NCBI RefSeq assembly: GCF_043290135.1
Contig: NC_134705.1
Coordinates: 102,387,239 to 102,451,238 of the forward strand
Direction: 5' to 3'
From: Rhipicephalus microplus
Taxonomy: Eukaryota; Arthropoda; Arachnida; Ixodida; Ixodidae
DNA length: 64,000 nucleotides
Shown: piece by piece, positions 10,750 through 21,949 of the stretch
How the letters are laid out: each line of letters opens with the position of its first letter
Numbering within the stretch: position 1 is the first letter of the stretch
Made by a program: the position numbers and the translations under genes
Notes under the pieces: generated by a model
What the model saw: only the letters and a program-made list of their open reading frames with translations
Database searches by the model: none
Told to the model about the DNA's origin: nothing

Positions 10750-12290
10750 AGGGGAAATCGTTTCATGTCCCAGGAACATTCCGCAAACACACTGTAGCTT
10801 CACAGGAGAGTGCAGCATTCCGGTAAGTGCTGCAGTTCTGGTGGGCGAGGCTGACTGTTACATACTGGCCAACAGAAGTACGGCTTGAAGGCAGAAAATG
10901 GTGATGACACAGCAATTCTTGTGACGAATAAACAACTGTGGAACGCGTTGGTACACTTATAAGCACGAGTTTTGAACACGTCGTGTTTTTTGTCGTGAAG
11001 AGTACGCAAGAGGCACTGCCAGTTTGCGTAATCGTTGGCTAACGGGGCGATCCCTGCTTCTTTCTGAAAAACAGGGTGTGGTTTTACGCCGTTTGTGTTG
11101 TTTTGTCTCCTGCGGTTTCAATCGCTTTGATCGTAGGCTCCGTCTTGACCTCTGCCGGAGAAAACTTGTGTGATGTTTCTTTTCGGCAAAATGTCTTGAA
11201 TCTGATGTGTTCTTTCTCTAGAGAAAGATATCTTGAATTTGTCGACGCTTCACTTGAGTCTCTTGCAAATGGCTTTCCTTGAGGTGCGAGTGGTCTTTCG
11301 AGGGCTGTGGTTGTCCATTTCGCATAGCACGTTGCTTAACCTGGCTGATTTTCTTCTTCTGGTCTTGGTGGTGTTGCGAAAAAGGCTGAGTGGCAGCCCT
11401 TCTGGAAAAAGGCAGTGTTTTTTTTTGGTAACTTGACGTAGTTCTCACTTGGTAGCTGTGTCAATGCTTTTCATGCAGTGAAGTTAGCAGAACAGACTTG
11501 ACTGCAGGAATATCACTAATACTTGCGACACCGTTCATTATGGAGGCTTCTTGCACCCGGCACCCTGTGAGAGTTGGTGCTTTTGAGCCTTCTGTGTTTA
11601 GATTTTCGTGTGGCTGTGCACTAGACGGTGACACCGCGATGTGCGTGGTTTCATCAAATTTCAGTTCTGAATGTCCGTCTTTCCGTGCAACTAACGTGCT
11701 GAGCTGCTCTGATGAATGAATCTGGATAGAAGCCGCAGTGCATGGCTAAGTATCCTCCGAGTTTCACTGCTTTATCCCGACCGTAGAGGGCGTGTGAGGC
11801 GTGAGGTGAGCGTTCTGAGCGACAAAAGCGCCAAGCAATGAAAAACCAGGAGCTGGGCCAAGTGTGCGAGATGGAAAGTAAGTTGATTCAATGTGTGAAG
11901 ACTGATTTGCACTCTTCGAATTGTCATTTCGTTGTTTGGTATTTCCCGCATGGATCAGCTGGTCTACCAGGTACGAGGCGTCCTGATGACACGAATAGTG
12001 ACCGTTAGGAGCCTTTGAAGAGCTGCGTCATAGAAAACCAGGTGGTGAGCCATGTATGCGAGACGAAGCATGAAGGGCATCAGTAGGGCGAGCGACGTCT
12101 CGTGTCATATGTTGGTGCGACGACTGTGTAAAGGCCGACTTTCGTGCGGAAGGAAGGTGCGCTTAATGGTTGAGTTTCTTCCGAAATACGCATGGTCGCC
12201 TGTCTGTGAACTCATGTGCCACTTCGTCTTGTCGCATTTGCTTGACCAGTCAAGCAAATCAGAGGCGATGCCTACACCTGCCTTTTGATT
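10750..12290 (-). pseudogene. Unidentified decayed reading frame, Ser-rich then basic, with a late hydrophobic segment
   Basis: Read leftward in one continuous frame, this stretch gives about 500 codons with only around ten stops, far fewer than chance, and a protein-like composition. The N-terminal half is rich in Ser, His and Pro (for example LGPAPGFSLLGAF). The middle is Gln/Lys/Arg-rich (QKKTLPFSRRAATQPF, KKISQVKQRAMRNGQ, and RQRSRRSLRSKRLK near 11120). Near 10900 a hydrophobic run CCVITIFCLQAVLLLAS looks like a membrane segment. I recognise no domain. It could be a decayed member of an amplified tick gene family encoding low-complexity membrane proteins, or an unknown element's ORF. I assign no function. 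Confidence 0.5.
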
Positions 12291-12600
12291 ATTTACTAAA
12301 GCGTCTTAGGCTATTATATTTTCAGTTTTTACGTGCTCCAAGTAATCTAATAATATGTTATTTAAAAGTTTGAGAGAATAAAACTTGGCGTTTTGGGGGA
12401 AAATATCATCATTTTCAGTTAAAACAATACAATTCAAGCCATTATTCTCAATTACAGTTCTAATGATCACATTTATACTTTGTAAATTCGTTTGTTCAAA
12501 AATTATCTGGGGTGTGTGAAACTGTGGCCAATGAGCAAGAAAGAAAGCGTATGGGTTGGCGGTAAAATCTTATTGAGATCTTTTTGATGGTAAGCTATAA
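12291..12600. other. No gene seen
   Basis: AT-rich spacer between the decayed frame and the LINE. No motif seen. Confidence 0.4.
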
Positions 12601-13796
12601 ATTTTAAAAATGCCTTGCTGTGAAATTGCGAAATCGACAAAGTAGTGTAGGCAGACGTGCTTTCTGGTGCAGCACATTGATAGCCACAAACCTAGGTAGT
12701 CCCGGACACATTCCCAGTGCTTCTCGCTCCAACACAACTAGAGGTTTTGTTTTATAAGCAAGGCCACTTGAGAATAATAGGCATCCGAATCCCATGATGG
12801 GGCGCATGTACATCTTGTACAACTTCATGAAGGTGTGCCTTTGTAACCCATATTTACGGTTACATAGCTTGTGCAGTAAGCCCGAGGCCCGTTGTGCCTT
12901 GGTAGTTATATAATACATGTGTGAACTCCAGTTCAGTTTTTTATTATATATGATTCCCAAATATTTTATAGAGTGTACTTACTGGATGAGGTCCTGTTTA
13001 GATAGAATTGAAATTGAGTCTGCAAGTGGAAACACCAAGAGTGCACTTTTGCTGACATTTAACGGTAATGAAATCGAGTGCAACGAAATTTCTGAGATAA
13101 TATATCTTTTAATTTCAGTTGTAGTGAGCAAATAGTACAGTCAGCAGCAAAGAATGCGATGCCATCAGCACAAACGTAGACAGTAACTTCTTCTCCTGTT
13201 GAAAAGGTGCTCATTAAAGCTCTAAATACCACTGGAGATAATGCTGCTCCTTGGGGAACACCACGTGTTTGATTAAACCTGGATGAGAAAAGTCCATCCT
13301 TGATGCAGTAGAATTCTCTTGATTTTAAAAAGTCTGCCACCCACACGATAAAATATTGTGGAAAATTTAATCTCTTAAGAGTAGTTAACAAAATGAAGTG
13401 CTCCACACTGCCATACGCCTTGGCTATATCAAGCGTTGCCAAAGCAGCGTGTGATCTTCTTTTTCGAGCAAGCTGTATTCGGCTCTCCATGTCAGCATGG
13501 GCACACCAAATAGAGAAATCACTACGAAAGCCGATTTGCTTCAGTTTTATTACCACATTGTCTGCCATCCAGATATTTAGTCGGCTATGCAGGATCGGAT
13601 CCTCTCTACTAGTTTGACCATGTTAGATGTTAGAGAGATGGGTTCGATATTATCGACTGTTAATTCTGCTTCTGACCATTTTAGTAAAGGAATGACTTTT
13701 GCTATCCTCTAATCTTGCGGCACCTATGAGTTTTTGAAGGAGTCGTTTATAACTTTGGAGACGTCACTGGGCAATAATTTGAACAAAATTTTAATG
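12601..13796 (-). mobile_element. LINE reverse-transcriptase fragment (I/jockey group)
   Basis: Read leftward from about 13790, IAKVIPLLKW and IEPISLTSNMVKLVERI give RT motifs 1-2. IGFRSDFSIWCAH, LDIAKAYGSVEHFIL and TRGVPQGAALSPVVF follow. The active-site YADD has become VCADGIAFF. The C-terminal part (12604-12960) holds MGIIYNKKLNWSSH, MRPIMGFGCLLFS and LEREALGMCPGLPRF. Stops and frameshifts separate these blocks. Endonuclease and ORF1 are missing. The upstream boundary coincides with the start of the repeat Y region. Confidence 0.8.
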
Positions 13797-14028
13797 TTTA
13801 TTTCATTCTGACTTCTTCCTTCTCGACCTCTACCAACCATCGCCTTGGTTTTTAGCACAAGTACATTAAATTTCTCAGAAATCTTTTTTGGTAACCGTGT
13901 TCTGTATATGTAGTGCTAAATTACTACAGAAAGTTATCGTAGCGTTCGCAAAATATTAGGCAGAAAAGAAGCTTGAATTACTAAGAGCTTGTGCTATCCC
14001 ACTGCATTCTACCATTTTTTATCTTGCT

Positions 14029-14030
<2 letters not shown>
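13797..14030 (+). repeat. Dispersed repeat Y, copy 2 (longer)
   Basis: This copy includes the leader also found near 10575 (CGACCTCTACCAACCATCGC), then the part shared with 3808-3990. It ends at a (TA)n tract just as copy 1 does. No coding motif and no terminal inverted repeat is visible. Confidence 0.7.

Positions 14031-14097
<67 letters not shown>
14031..14097. repeat. (TA)n microsatellite
   Basis: About 33 TA units with one CA interruption, directly joined to repeat Y copy 2. Confidence 0.95.
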
Positions 14098-14589
14098 TAT
14101 TCGGTAATCATGGTCTTTTTATTGATCTTAAATGTCCAAACGTTGTGATTTTTAATATACATTATAAATCGCATACTTTTTGGTAAGACAAAAATAACAA
14201 TTTTTGTTATGTAAACAATTGTTCTTGCCCTAGGTTTTTTAAAGTCTTCGTCTTTAATGATGTGCTGCCCTCTATACAGCGTGCCTCACCCTTTGGTTTT
14301 GGAAGTCCTATACTTGGCAAAAAAGAGAGAGTGTTTTTTTTTCTAAATCAAAGTTTTTTTTGTGACGTTTAAGGAAGTACTGCCGTCTATGAACATGACA
14401 CTTGGTGAGAACAATATTCACTTGACATAATATGTGAGAAAGTTCATTGCTGTGCCAGTAACAATATATCACCCCTAGCATTTGTGCAATGTTTATACAT
14501 GCCACTATGCAAGTTCCGAAAAGTTGATGCAAAGGTGCGAATTCAATATATTTCTTTAAATTTGGCTCGTTTCCTATAGTTCCTTTATA
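14098..14589. other. No gene seen
   Basis: AT-rich DNA with short frames lacking motifs. Confidence 0.4.
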
Positions 14590-15045
14590 GGCAAAATGCC
14601 AGCGTATTCGACCTTAGACAGTGTGCCCTCCAGGAGAATCTCGCAAAACCCTTCTGCCTCGCAATCCATATGCTGTTACGAAGCGCACCTCCGACGAAAT
14701 TACGAAGGGCGCTACGAATCTCACCGCTGCATCCACTGTTTACGAACGACGGCCACACCAACACGGTCTCGAAGGCACCACTGCTTCGAACACCGCCGGG
14801 AAGGTCACCAGCCGTTTGGTAGTGTAGGTTTCTAAGTTCGTAACTGCTTCTGCGCAGAGCTGATAGACAAGCGGACGAGACGACGGTGAGTTAAACAAGG
14901 TTTATATACAGCATATATACAGAGGCGTTACAAATTCGGCACTGGGGCCGACAGCTTCAAGACTGAAGAGCCAAGCTCTCCTCTCTAACACATAGGTCTG
15001 CTCTGAAATGGGTCTGCTGTAAGGGGTCTTCTAACACATAGCTCA
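14590..15045. other. Possible LTR-like segment, otherwise nothing recognised
   Basis: On the minus strand, TGTAACGCCTCTGTATATAT near 14932 is followed by GTATATAAACC, a TATA-box-like start. This resembles the beginning of an LTR but no partner copy or pol gene adjoins it. The short plus-strand frames at 14596-14835 have no recognised product. Confidence 0.25.
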
Positions 15046-15215
15046 ACTGCTACCACATAGCTCAACTCTCTAGCCCATAGCTCTTTTCTCTGACACACAG
15101 CTCAACTGGGACACACATGTCTGCTCTCACATGGGACTGCTGCTAACACACAGCTCAACTCTGACACACAGCTCAACTGCGACACACATGTCTGCTCTCA
15201 CATAGGACTGCTGCT
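15046..15215 (+). repeat. Tandem repeat, 71-bp unit
   Basis: AGCTCAACTGGGACACACAT (15099) recurs as AGCTCAACTGCGACACACAT (15170), each followed by GTCTGCTCTCACAT-GGACTGCTGCT. The period is 71 bp. Upstream, more degenerate CACATAGCTCAACT units extend the array. Confidence 0.8.
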
Positions 15216-15656
15216 CGCGACGCGCCGCATGGCTTCTTTTAAATGCACCGAGTGGATTTTTTGAGTAACAAAATGTACAATCAGAAGCGCCGCTAATCAT
15301 GAGGTCAGACTCCTCCAATGGGGTTGCCTCTGGGCCGCGTCATTCTTTCTCATCGAATCTGGAGAGGCTGCGCTGCAGGTGGCTGCACCCAAGGACGAGT
15401 GACGTCGCCGCACATTGCGTCAGACCCGCCAGACAGGAAGACGCCGGTTGTTTACTCGACGGGCTCGCGGGCGGAGGTGACTCACTGCACGTGCGTGCCG
15501 GAAAGGCGCCGTCGCGTGATGACGCCGTTGAGTTGTTGATCGCGTCAGACGGGCTCGCGTGCTGGCCTTGACACAGATTTCCTTTTTCCGAGGCATGGAC
15601 GTTTGCTGCGGACTCGCAGGCATAACAATGCACAGAACGCTGTTTCTTGTCATACC
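15216..15656. other. GC-rich stretch without a recognised gene
   Basis: The stretch is GC-rich compared with its surroundings and open in several frames on both strands (for example 15340-15711 minus). That is expected from base composition alone. No motif seen. Confidence 0.35.
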
Positions 15657-16012
15657 TTCGTGGTCTTCCGTCACTGTAGATACGGCGACACAGCTGAACC
15701 AATTTAGCCATGTCTCAGAAGATGAGTGGTACTTCATGCCTCCTTCTTTAGGCTGTGGATGAATTAGTCGTACTATTATATGCTTTGCTATTAGGGTTCG
15801 TAGCAAATGCTAATGTCTTTTTTTCTTCAAGTTATGCATGGAGGCCTAAAGGAAAAGGAAATTCTGTACATCAGATGAAATGCGTGTGAGCAACAAAACA
15901 TGAGGCATCAACTGAACACAAATCATGCCCTTTTCCAATCTAAGTGTTGGAACAGTTCTCTTCAATATATTTTGGTAGCTGATATAAAAGGCGTAATTTA
16001 TTCATATCTGGC
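15657..16012 (+). repeat. Dispersed repeat X, copy 2
   Basis: Partner of 2183-2580, same orientation (GGCGACACAGCTGAACCAAT, AGAAGATGAGTGGTA, AAGGAAATTCTGTACA). The two copies have clearly diverged, with several indels in the middle. Confidence 0.5.
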
Positions 16013-16215
16013 GATTGATGCCAGCAAACAAGCGGTTTATTGAAAATGAACGCTGTCTAAGAAATAAATATTCATACAAAACAGCCGCCACAGCGTGGCT
16101 GCATGAAAGAGGAGGTAGAAGGTAGTTTTGATTGATGCCGTACTGGCGCCATGTTAATTGCCGAGTTCTGTGCATTGTAACTAGATCATTGAAGAAGTTA
16201 TTCGAGACATTATAG

Positions 16216-16900
16216 GTGGAGGCTGACGACTCCCATACCTCGATGGAGACCGATAGTGGTCGCAACACTGGCGCCCCCTCAACTTCGACTGGTGGTACTT
16301 CCTTTCCGCCACCGGTTTCAGCCCAAGCCACAACCTACGGCACACTCTTTCACCTCCGGGATCTCGGCACTTTTTTCGGCAATGGTACCATCGATGTTGA
16401 CACTTGGCTGAACCTGTACAAGCGCGTCAGTGCTACTCGTCGCTGAGACTCCACGCTCATGTTCGCCAACGTTAACTTGTATACCTCGACAAAGCCATGG
16501 TTTTAAAGCCACAAAGTACAAATTTTGAGCTGGGATCTCTTAAAAGAAAAGATCCGCGGCCTGTTTGGTGATTCATGGGGTTGTCAGCTCCCTGCCAAGA
16601 ACATTCTCGCCACATGGGCACAGTCTTCTACCAAATCTGATGCCTCCTACATTATTGACGCTTTGGCTTTGTAGCAATGCCAACCAGCGCATGTAGGAAG
16701 ACGAGAAGGTCAGTCACATCCTAAAATATATTGCCTGCGATATTTTCAACCTACTGATTCTTAACAACGTCACGAGCATCGACACAATCCTTAAAAAATG
16801 CCAACCTCTCAAAAAAGCTAAAGCCTGCCGCGTGGCTGGAAGCATCGTGCACCTTCACAACAGGGCGGCTACTTCTTAATGTGGCGTGGTCTTCCACCAG
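16216..16900 (+). pseudogene. Fragment F gag
   Basis: HLRDLGTFFGNGTIDVDTW and LNLYKRVSATRR match the capsid start of element C (GTFSGTDSTDVEAW). A stop follows at once. The later blocks ILSWDLLKEKIRGLFGDSW and SDASYIIDALAL continue the gag alignment with further stops. A zinc knuckle is not visible. Confidence 0.7.
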
Positions 16901-17452
16901 GCCCCTCGATGTGATAACCTCACACACATTATTTTTTAAAAAGGTCGAAGCAGCACAACTGGTGCCACGCCATTCCCGAAGCTTGAGCCTTCCCCGACCA
17001 ACGTTTATTTGATACATGCCGTCGTCGTTCGTCGAGAATTGTCGAATGTCGGCCTACATCTTTTTCCTGCCGTATGCTCAGCTGAACCGTCTTATCGTTC
17101 CCCCTCAGCTCCTCACCCTGCTTCTACCTATTCTCGACAACGCAATCCGTCCGAATAGAGTTCCCTCCATGACAGGCCCATATGTTTCAACTGCCAACGC
17201 GTTGGTCATATCACTCGCCACTGCTGCAGCCACTGTGCTCCATCGTCACATTATGCCCCGCACTTCCTTCATTGATGCCGATCAGAATCTCCGCTCCTGC
17301 CGCACCTCTAAGCGAATATCACTGCGACCGGTCACCGTCCTCTGCTCGTCGTCAGCGCCGGTCGCCGCCAAAACGCCGTGCTGCCTCGCCCACCAATTTG
17401 CAGCATTTTGACTGGAACACTAGGCCATGCAGCTTCTCGAGGGTGAGCTACT

Positions 17453-17818
17453 TTGACGACCCGCACAAAAAATCCTCGCTTAAATATACCCATAAGCCAG
17501 AAGTTTTTAGACGTTATTGTCGACAATGTTTCTGTGAGTGAGTTGATAGATACTGGCGCGCATGTGCCCATTATGAGTGCTACCCTTCACCGCCAACTTA
17601 AAGAAGTTTTCACGCCCACCCTCAACACAGCTTTACAAGTTGCTGATGGAAGAACTGCCGCAATTCTCAGCATGTGCTCTTCCCGAGTCTCAATTCGGGA
17701 GAGAAGCACTGTCGTGTTTTTGCCGTTATTGGACAGTACTCTCATGAACTTATCCTTGGTATGAATTTTCCAGCCACGCATTCCGCCCTCATAGAGTGTT
17801 CAGCTCGCTTTCTCCACT
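17453..17818 (+). pseudogene. Fragment F aspartic protease
   Basis: The protease core is VSELIDTGAHVPIMSATLH, with the active-site triad DTG. It continues as LQVADGRTAAILSMCSSRV and then a frameshift or stop before NFPATHSALIECSARF. The layout equals that of element C (LIDTGAQVSVMSSTL). It would have processed Gag-Pol. Confidence 0.75.
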
Positions 17819-18219
17819 AGATTTACCTCTCCTTTTTAACCGGAATGGCCCACCGCAAAGCCACCTCTGCTGCAATAATATCACACGTCTCCCGCCTAAC
17901 TTTGTCATGCATGTCAGCTTGTCCTCCACGTCACCAGTACCTAACGGTGATTATATGTGCCCCAATTTCTGCCGTGATCTTTACCCATGGGGTTGCTGTG
18001 CTGCATGCGATTCTAGCGATTAGTGGAAAGCACACCTGTGTTCAGTTTGTCAACTTCTCCCTCTCCACCAAGCTGTATACCACGGCGTATCTCTCTGGGC
18101 AAAACTACGGCTTTTTAAGACGACGACGTCGAGCCCTTCAGAGTGGACGATTGCTGCAGCTGAACCAGTGGTTCAGCCCATCACGTTTTTCGAGCGTCGA
18201 CATCAAGTGAATGGTGTCA

Positions 18220-18690
18220 TTGTACCTCATGTCTGAGCAAGCTGCAGTGCTTTGCCACGTTTTTGAGGGCTATCGTGACATTTTCAAGTTTGCCAGTACC
18301 TCTTCCGGCTAAAAGACCATCGTCACTCAACGCATTGATAATGGCCATGCAACTCCCATTTATCGACATCCATACTGTAGTTCCGCGTAAGAGCATACAA
18401 AAAGAAGCCTCGAAGATGCCCTCATGCAGCCCCTTGGCTTCTCCAATCATCCTTGTGAAGAAGAAGGATGGAACATGGCGCTTTTGCGTTGATTACCATC
18501 ACCTCAACAAGATTACAAAAAAGAAGTTTACCCTCTGCCGCGCATCGACGACTCCCTCGACTGCCTATACGTTGCTATTTATTTTTCCACTATTGACCTT
18601 CGGTCAGGCTACTGGCAGAAAGCCGTAAACGAAATGAACCGTGAGAAAACCGCATCCATCACTCCTGACGGTCATTATGAATTTAACATT
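18220..18690 (+). pseudogene. Fragment F reverse transcriptase N-terminal half
   Basis: ASPIILVKKKDGTWRFCVD and YHHLNKITKK lie in one frame. After a frameshift come [31 protein letters not shown] and REKTASITPDGHYEFN. The palm catalytic YLDD block is absent because the element is truncated just before it. Confidence 0.75.
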
Positions 18691-18833
18691 GACTTCAGCG
18701 ATATAATTGCCGCATTTTTGTCTCTTGATAAGACTAAACGGTTTCTTCAATATCAGAAAGGTGTGTATTATACCCAGCCACACCAGCCAGTTTCCACTGA
18801 CTATCATGCACGTGAGCCTCGCACCAGTGCCGC
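18690..18833. other. Junction between two gypsy fragments
   Basis: The RT reading of fragment F is lost here and no motif is seen until the next gag-like segment. This is probably a deletion or insertion boundary. Confidence 0.4.
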
Positions 18834-19796
18834 AAACATTCCTGAAATAAGCGAAAATAGTTTGATGGGGGCGAGTATATGTAGTGCCCTGGAATGATGC
18901 AGCGCCGTGGCAAGCGGGGGTGACTTCTCAGTCGGCGATTTGCGAAAGGTGCAAGCTTAGCCCCAGAAAACAAGTAAAAGCTGTTCTCACTGCAGTTCGC
19001 CAACGCACTGGAGTGATGCATACGCACTTGTGCTCGCAACCTGTTTCAACTGCGACAAGAAAGGACATATCCTGAGAGTATGCTGAATTGGTCGTAAGAG
19101 TTCGTCCAACTAGAAGACAGAAAAAAAATGTGAAGCTGCCCAGGCTTGTGTCGCAGAAATGTTCGGTGCTCAGTCTAAACGGCGTGTTCAAGGCTAAGCT
19201 CGACTCAGTCATTGTACAGATGGCAATTGATGGCGTCTTGGTTAGCATAGAGCTAGACGCGGGAGCGGCTCTTTCCGTCATGTCAAACTAGGTTCCGTCA
19301 GTTCTTCACTGTCCTGTGGTCCACCACAGTTAAAGCATCGTACCTACACAGGAGCGCTCGTACGACCCCAGAGATTGTCCTCGGTCAACGTTCTGCGCGG
19401 CAAACAATTGGCACCTCTTCCGCTCTACGTCGTGGTCGGCAAGGTACAACCTCTACTGGGCCAGGATTGGCTACACACCGTCCAATTGGTCTAGGCATAA
19501 TTCTAAGAACCTGAATAACATTATAGGGTCGAACACAACCAATATCAGTGTAAGAAAATGGCTCGACCCTTCGTTGGCGAAGTACCAACCTCTTTTCAAA
19601 GACACGCTATGCACGATAACACAAGAGCGTGCGGAACGTTTCCTAAAACTGAAGTGAAGCCGAGATTTCTAAATGCCAGGAACATTCTTTTATTATTGAA
19701 AAAAAAAGCTTTTAACGCTGAATTGGCTAAAATCTACGAGGTACGTGTACGTAGTGAGGGTTTTGCCATGAATTCTTTCATTAGTCCATAATTTGT
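18834..19796 (+). mobile_element. Mag-like gypsy fragment (gag zinc knuckles and protease)
   Basis: CSHCSSPTHW is followed by CFNCDKKGHILRVC, a CX2CX4HX4C zinc knuckle, near 19040. The protease reads VSIELDAGAALSVMS (19240-19290), with DAG in place of DTG, so the active-site Thr is changed. Further on, YVVVGKVQPLLGQDWLH and GEVPTSFQRHAM-like sequence represent the PR-RT linker, in shifting frames. Paired knuckles plus ELD(T)GAA are typical of the Mag lineage, unlike the A-C type elements nearby. The fragment stops abruptly at a minus-strand element. Confidence 0.7.
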
Positions 19797-20210
19797 GAGA
19801 ATAGTAAGTGGTTCTCGGATATACCAGCTATAAATCAACTGGTAGGGTGAGAGGTCCGTACTCGCTGGCCGTACCTATCTATAGGAGAAACAGAGTGGTG
19901 CAAGGTACCTCTCACAGGTTTTTGGTTTTTCTTGGCCCATTCGCTTAATCATTCTCTTTACAGTGCCGCTAAAATTTTTTTAATTGTCAATTTGCCATGG
20001 CGCATCGTAAGGTGTTCTTTGAGGCTAGTGATCGGTCGATCTCTTTCATGAGCTGGGATGTAAAGCTCGCCCTTTGATTGGGCATAATAACTTTGGGTAG
20101 CCAAACGCGAGAGAACATCTCGATGAGTGAATCTGTCGCATGTCCAGCATAGGGGGGCCAAACCTCAGTATAAAATTGCAGGTAGCAGAGCATTGTCTGC
20201 AGAACCTAAC
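19797..20210 (-). pseudogene. Gypsy integrase fragment
   Basis: Reading leftward, HATDSLIEMFSRVWLPK and ASFTSQLMKEIDRSL correspond to the integrase core around the second catalytic Asp. CERYLAPLCFSYR and STDLSPYQLIYSWYIREPL follow; these are the conserved block after the core. The second catalytic Asp region reads VIMPNQRASF, so the Asp appears to be lost. No other part of this element is present. Orientation and sequence differ from the neighbouring plus-strand fragments. Confidence 0.65.
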
Positions 20211-20522
20211 TCTAATCCGTTAATTCTGTCTAAGATCATGACACAAATGCATCACAGTGCAGGTTCTATGCTAATAAGACATCTACACTGTACAAAATGG
20301 TATGTAGATGTCCAGAAAATATACCTTTGTAAGTGAGGACACAAGCCAATTGGAGGTAGGTAGTTCTGTTCAGCTCAGATCCGATAATCCAAGAAGCCAT
20401 CATGAATAATGTGATCATTTTCATTGAGATTGCGACTAAGGATCACACTCATCAATATTCTTGCACAGAACATTATTCGCACGTTTTATGTGCTCTTCCT
20501 TAACACAGTGGTTTTCTTATAT
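20211..20522. other. No gene seen
   Basis: Spacer up to the LTR of element B, which begins after ATAT at 20519-20522. Confidence 0.4.
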
Positions 20523-20830
20523 TGCCACTGGAAATCACCATTGCTCCGCGCAACGTGGACGTTTGGAACCAGAGAAACGCTAACGGCACGACTACGAGCG
20601 ACAAAGCCAGCCGCAATGCACGAGCCGGTCCTGCATGCGCCCGGTACTCCGCCGAACAGCCAAAGCGCATGAAGAAGAAGAGAACGAGGGTGCTCGAGGC
20701 AGAGGCTTACGAGGACTACCGCTCTTGGATCTTCTTGATTGCTGTGCGTCGTTCACTTTGAGAACAAGCTCGCTCTTAATAAATCGTGTAAATAGATCAT
20801 CGTTGTTGTGAGGCTGCTACATTCATTACA
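20523..20830 (+). repeat. 5' LTR of element B
   Basis: 308 bp, beginning TGCCAC and ending CATTCATTACA, with AATAAATCGTGTAAATAG as polyadenylation region. Inside it follows TTTTCTGGCGGAGGTGCGGGG, the presumed primer-binding region. Confidence 0.9.
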
Positions 20831-20854
20831 TTTTCTGGCGGAGGTGCGGGGTAG

Positions 20855-21787
20855 ATGATTCCAGCCCCCACGAGAGAGCGAAGTCCAAGCCCTGACCATC
20901 CGCAAGCCGTGGAGCTTACGCCGGTGCACCAACGGATCAGTTGCCGTATTCGAGGAGATTCACCAGAATTTGGACCACTTCCTCCTGTGCCAAGGGCATC
21001 AGCTTCGGAACCTAGAAACGCCACCACCATGACTAGCCAAGTTGCACCATCACAGCTCATTATCAGCCAGCCCGTCATACCGAAGGTGTTCCTTGGTGAC
21101 CCGTTCGAGGACGCCGAAGACTGGCTGGATCATCTCGAGAGGGTGGCGAACATAAACCAATGGAACGAAGCAGGCAAGTTGCGCAACGTATAAGTCTCTT
21201 TGGAAGACGCAGTGCGAGTGTGGTACGAAAACCACGACGCATCTTTGACGTCCTAGGAAGAGTTCCGGCGGCAGCTACTGTGTACGTTTGGCAACAATGA
21301 TCGCCGGGAAAAGGCAGAAGCAGCTCTTCGTGCACGGAATCAACTCACAAATGAGACTGTCGCTATGTACATAGAAGACATGTCCCGCCTGTTCAAGCGA
21401 GCTGATCCCAACATGACTGAAGACAAGAAGGTGCGTCATCTCATGCATGGGGTAAAACAAGAGCTGTTCGCGGGACTCGTTCGCAATCCGCCGCGTATTG
21501 TTGCCGAGTTTTGGTCGGAAGGAACAACAATCGAAACGACGCTGCAGCAGAGAGCCCGGCAATACAATCGTGACGTAGCCTGTACATCAGCAGGGGTCTT
21601 CTTGGCGAACGTTGTCGATAATTTTGACACTGCGAGTGAGCTCGTCTGGTCAGTTGTCAGGGAGGAACTACGCAAGCTGCAGCCACCCCTTCACCGGAAC
21701 TGTCTATTGCGGATGTTGTCCGAGAAGAAATTCGGCAGGCCATGCGGGAGCCGCAAAGGGGTGCACCACCGACACGACGCGCTGTAA
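20855..21787 (+). pseudogene. Element B gag, capsid part
   Basis: The capsid region starts around PKVFLGDPFEDAEDWLDHL and runs through VWYENHDASLTS. Stops lie near 21191 and 21256. The next frame, 21365-21787, gives VAMYIEDMSRLFKRADPNM and KVRHLMHGVKQELFAGLV, the conserved end of the gypsy capsid. Gag would form the particle that packages the RNA. Two stops and a changed frame break this copy. Confidence 0.8.
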
Positions 21788-21949
21788 CTTATTTTGAGGT
21801 GCTCAGGCGGCCTGCTGTCCATTGTGCGCCTATCGAGACACCTGGTACTTACGCACCGACAACACGTAGCCCACGCCATATCGTAGAGGCAACTCGCAGC
21901 GCACCTCTTCCGACAGACAAGACCTCGGAAAAGCGATGTATGACGAGAT

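Larger units (their letters stand above)
16210..18690 (+). mobile_element. Ty3/gypsy fragment F (gag-PR-RT, no LTR seen)
   Basis: A rightward gag, protease and partial RT are related to elements A and C by sequence. It starts near AGGTGGAGGCTGACG at 16214, which resembles the post-LTR sequence of the other elements, but I could not find an LTR. It breaks off inside the RT near 18690. Stops and frameshifts are frequent, more than in B or C, so it is probably older. Confidence 0.75.

Noticed and set aside
15299..15806. Overlapping frames of 90-128 codons on both strands
   Set aside because: GC-rich composition makes all frames open; no motif or start context supports any of them.
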